This document shows positions 32,205 through 32,487 of a stretch of 32,487 nt of DNA, in pieces; position 1 is the stretch's first letter; each line of letters begins with the position of its first letter. The stretch comes from Nitrospirae bacterium YQR-1 (GTDB taxonomy: Bacteria > Nitrospirota > Thermodesulfovibrionia > Thermodesulfovibrionales > Magnetobacteriaceae), in contig JAMOBJ010000029.1 in the NCBI GenBank assembly GCA_039908095.1, forward strand, positions 1-32,487, in the 5' to 3' direction. Both the position numbers and the translations under genes were made by a program. The notes under the pieces are model-generated. The model had not been told where the DNA came from. It made no database searches and was given only the letters and a program-made list of their open reading frames with translations.

Positions 32205-32487
32205 ATAGTGTTCCCTTCAAAGAATGAGATTGCTTCGCTTCGCTCGCAATGACAGCGGGGGGGTGCCATTAAAACTATGTTTAAATCCGTCATTGCGAAG
32301 GGCTTTAGCCCTGTGGCAATCTAAGCCCTTCCATATAGTGTTCCCTTCAAAGAATGAGATTGCTTCGCTCGCTCGCAATGACAGCGGGGGGGTGCCATTA
32401 AAACTATGTTTAAATCCGTCATTGCGAAGGGCTTTAGCCCTGTGGCAATCTAAGCCCTTCCATATAGTGTTCCCTTCAAAGAATGAG
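32201..32487. repeat. Tandem direct repeat of about 129-130 bp (at least 2.2 copies)
   Basis: Copy 1 is 32201-32330 (130 bp), copy 2 is 32331-32459 (129 bp), and a third copy starts at 32460 and is cut by the window end. The first two copies differ by one base in the GCTTCGCT run. Each unit contains GATTGCTTCGCTCGCAATGAC and, inverted, GTCATTGCGAAGGGC...GCAATC, a hairpin-capable pair common among dispersed bacterial repeats. The first bases of copy 1 include the start codon and ribosome site of the GIY-YIG gene. Confidence 0.93.

Overview
This window looks like chromosomal DNA from a Gram-negative bacterium that makes lipopolysaccharide. It carries a lipid A/Kdo gene block, several proteins with Sec-type signal sequences, and many PAS/GGDEF/receiver signalling proteins. 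The moderate-to-low GC, the very large multi-PAS kinase, the AmmeMemoRadiSam-type radical SAM enzyme, the gnn-like genes and the dispersed palindromic repeats together suggest a Nitrospirota (Thermodesulfovibrionia-like) or deltaproteobacterial lineage. This is an impression from gene style, not a phylogenetic result. No rRNA, tRNA, CRISPR array, insertion-sequence transposase or clear prophage was found.

Layout. (1) 1-1894, minus strand: three consecutive secreted-protein genes. Two are diverged tandem paralogues (one cut by the window edge). The third ends in a peptidase S74/intramolecular-chaperone domain like those of phage tail spikes. (2) 1968-3024: a repeat-rich non-coding stretch with 27 tandem 21-bp units between two ATTCCC/GGGAAT palindromes, then a GATA microsatellite. 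(3) 3025-4502, plus: a 49-residue small protein and a protein with a 4-hydroxyphenylpyruvate-dioxygenase-like VOC domain. (4) 12081-4616, minus: a five-gene run of a 1413-aa multi-PAS/GAF histidine kinase, a CheY-like regulator, a receiver-PAS-GGDEF diguanylate cyclase, a GT2 glycosyltransferase and a small membrane-anchored Rossmann-like protein. (5) 12082-12423: a second, unexpanded copy of the palindromic element. (6) 14817-12424, minus: tsaB, rimI and a PstS-like periplasmic binding protein. (7) 15045-19923, plus: gnnA-gnnB-lpxB-waaA, then a DUF1640-like membrane protein behind a perfect consensus promoter. (8) 24959-19966, minus: tRNA methyltransferase, DEDDy nuclease, xerD, surE, pcm and amrS. 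(9) 25218-31791, plus: ribD, two receiver-containing signalling proteins, rpmB, a DciA/DUF721-like gene and a two-gene membrane glycosyltransferase-like unit. (10) 31917-32487: a GIY-YIG nuclease gene whose start lies in a tandem repeat of about 129 bp.

How the genes may work together. The gnnA-gnnB-lpxB-waaA order implies that lipid A here is built on 2,3-diamino-2,3-dideoxyglucose, giving amide rather than ester acyl links. The kinase/regulator/cyclase run just upstream of two sugar-related genes suggests c-di-GMP-linked control of a surface polysaccharide. The most distinctive DNA-level feature is the bipartite palindromic element present twice: compact at 12325-12403, and at 1968-2600 with its short linker amplified into a 567-bp array.
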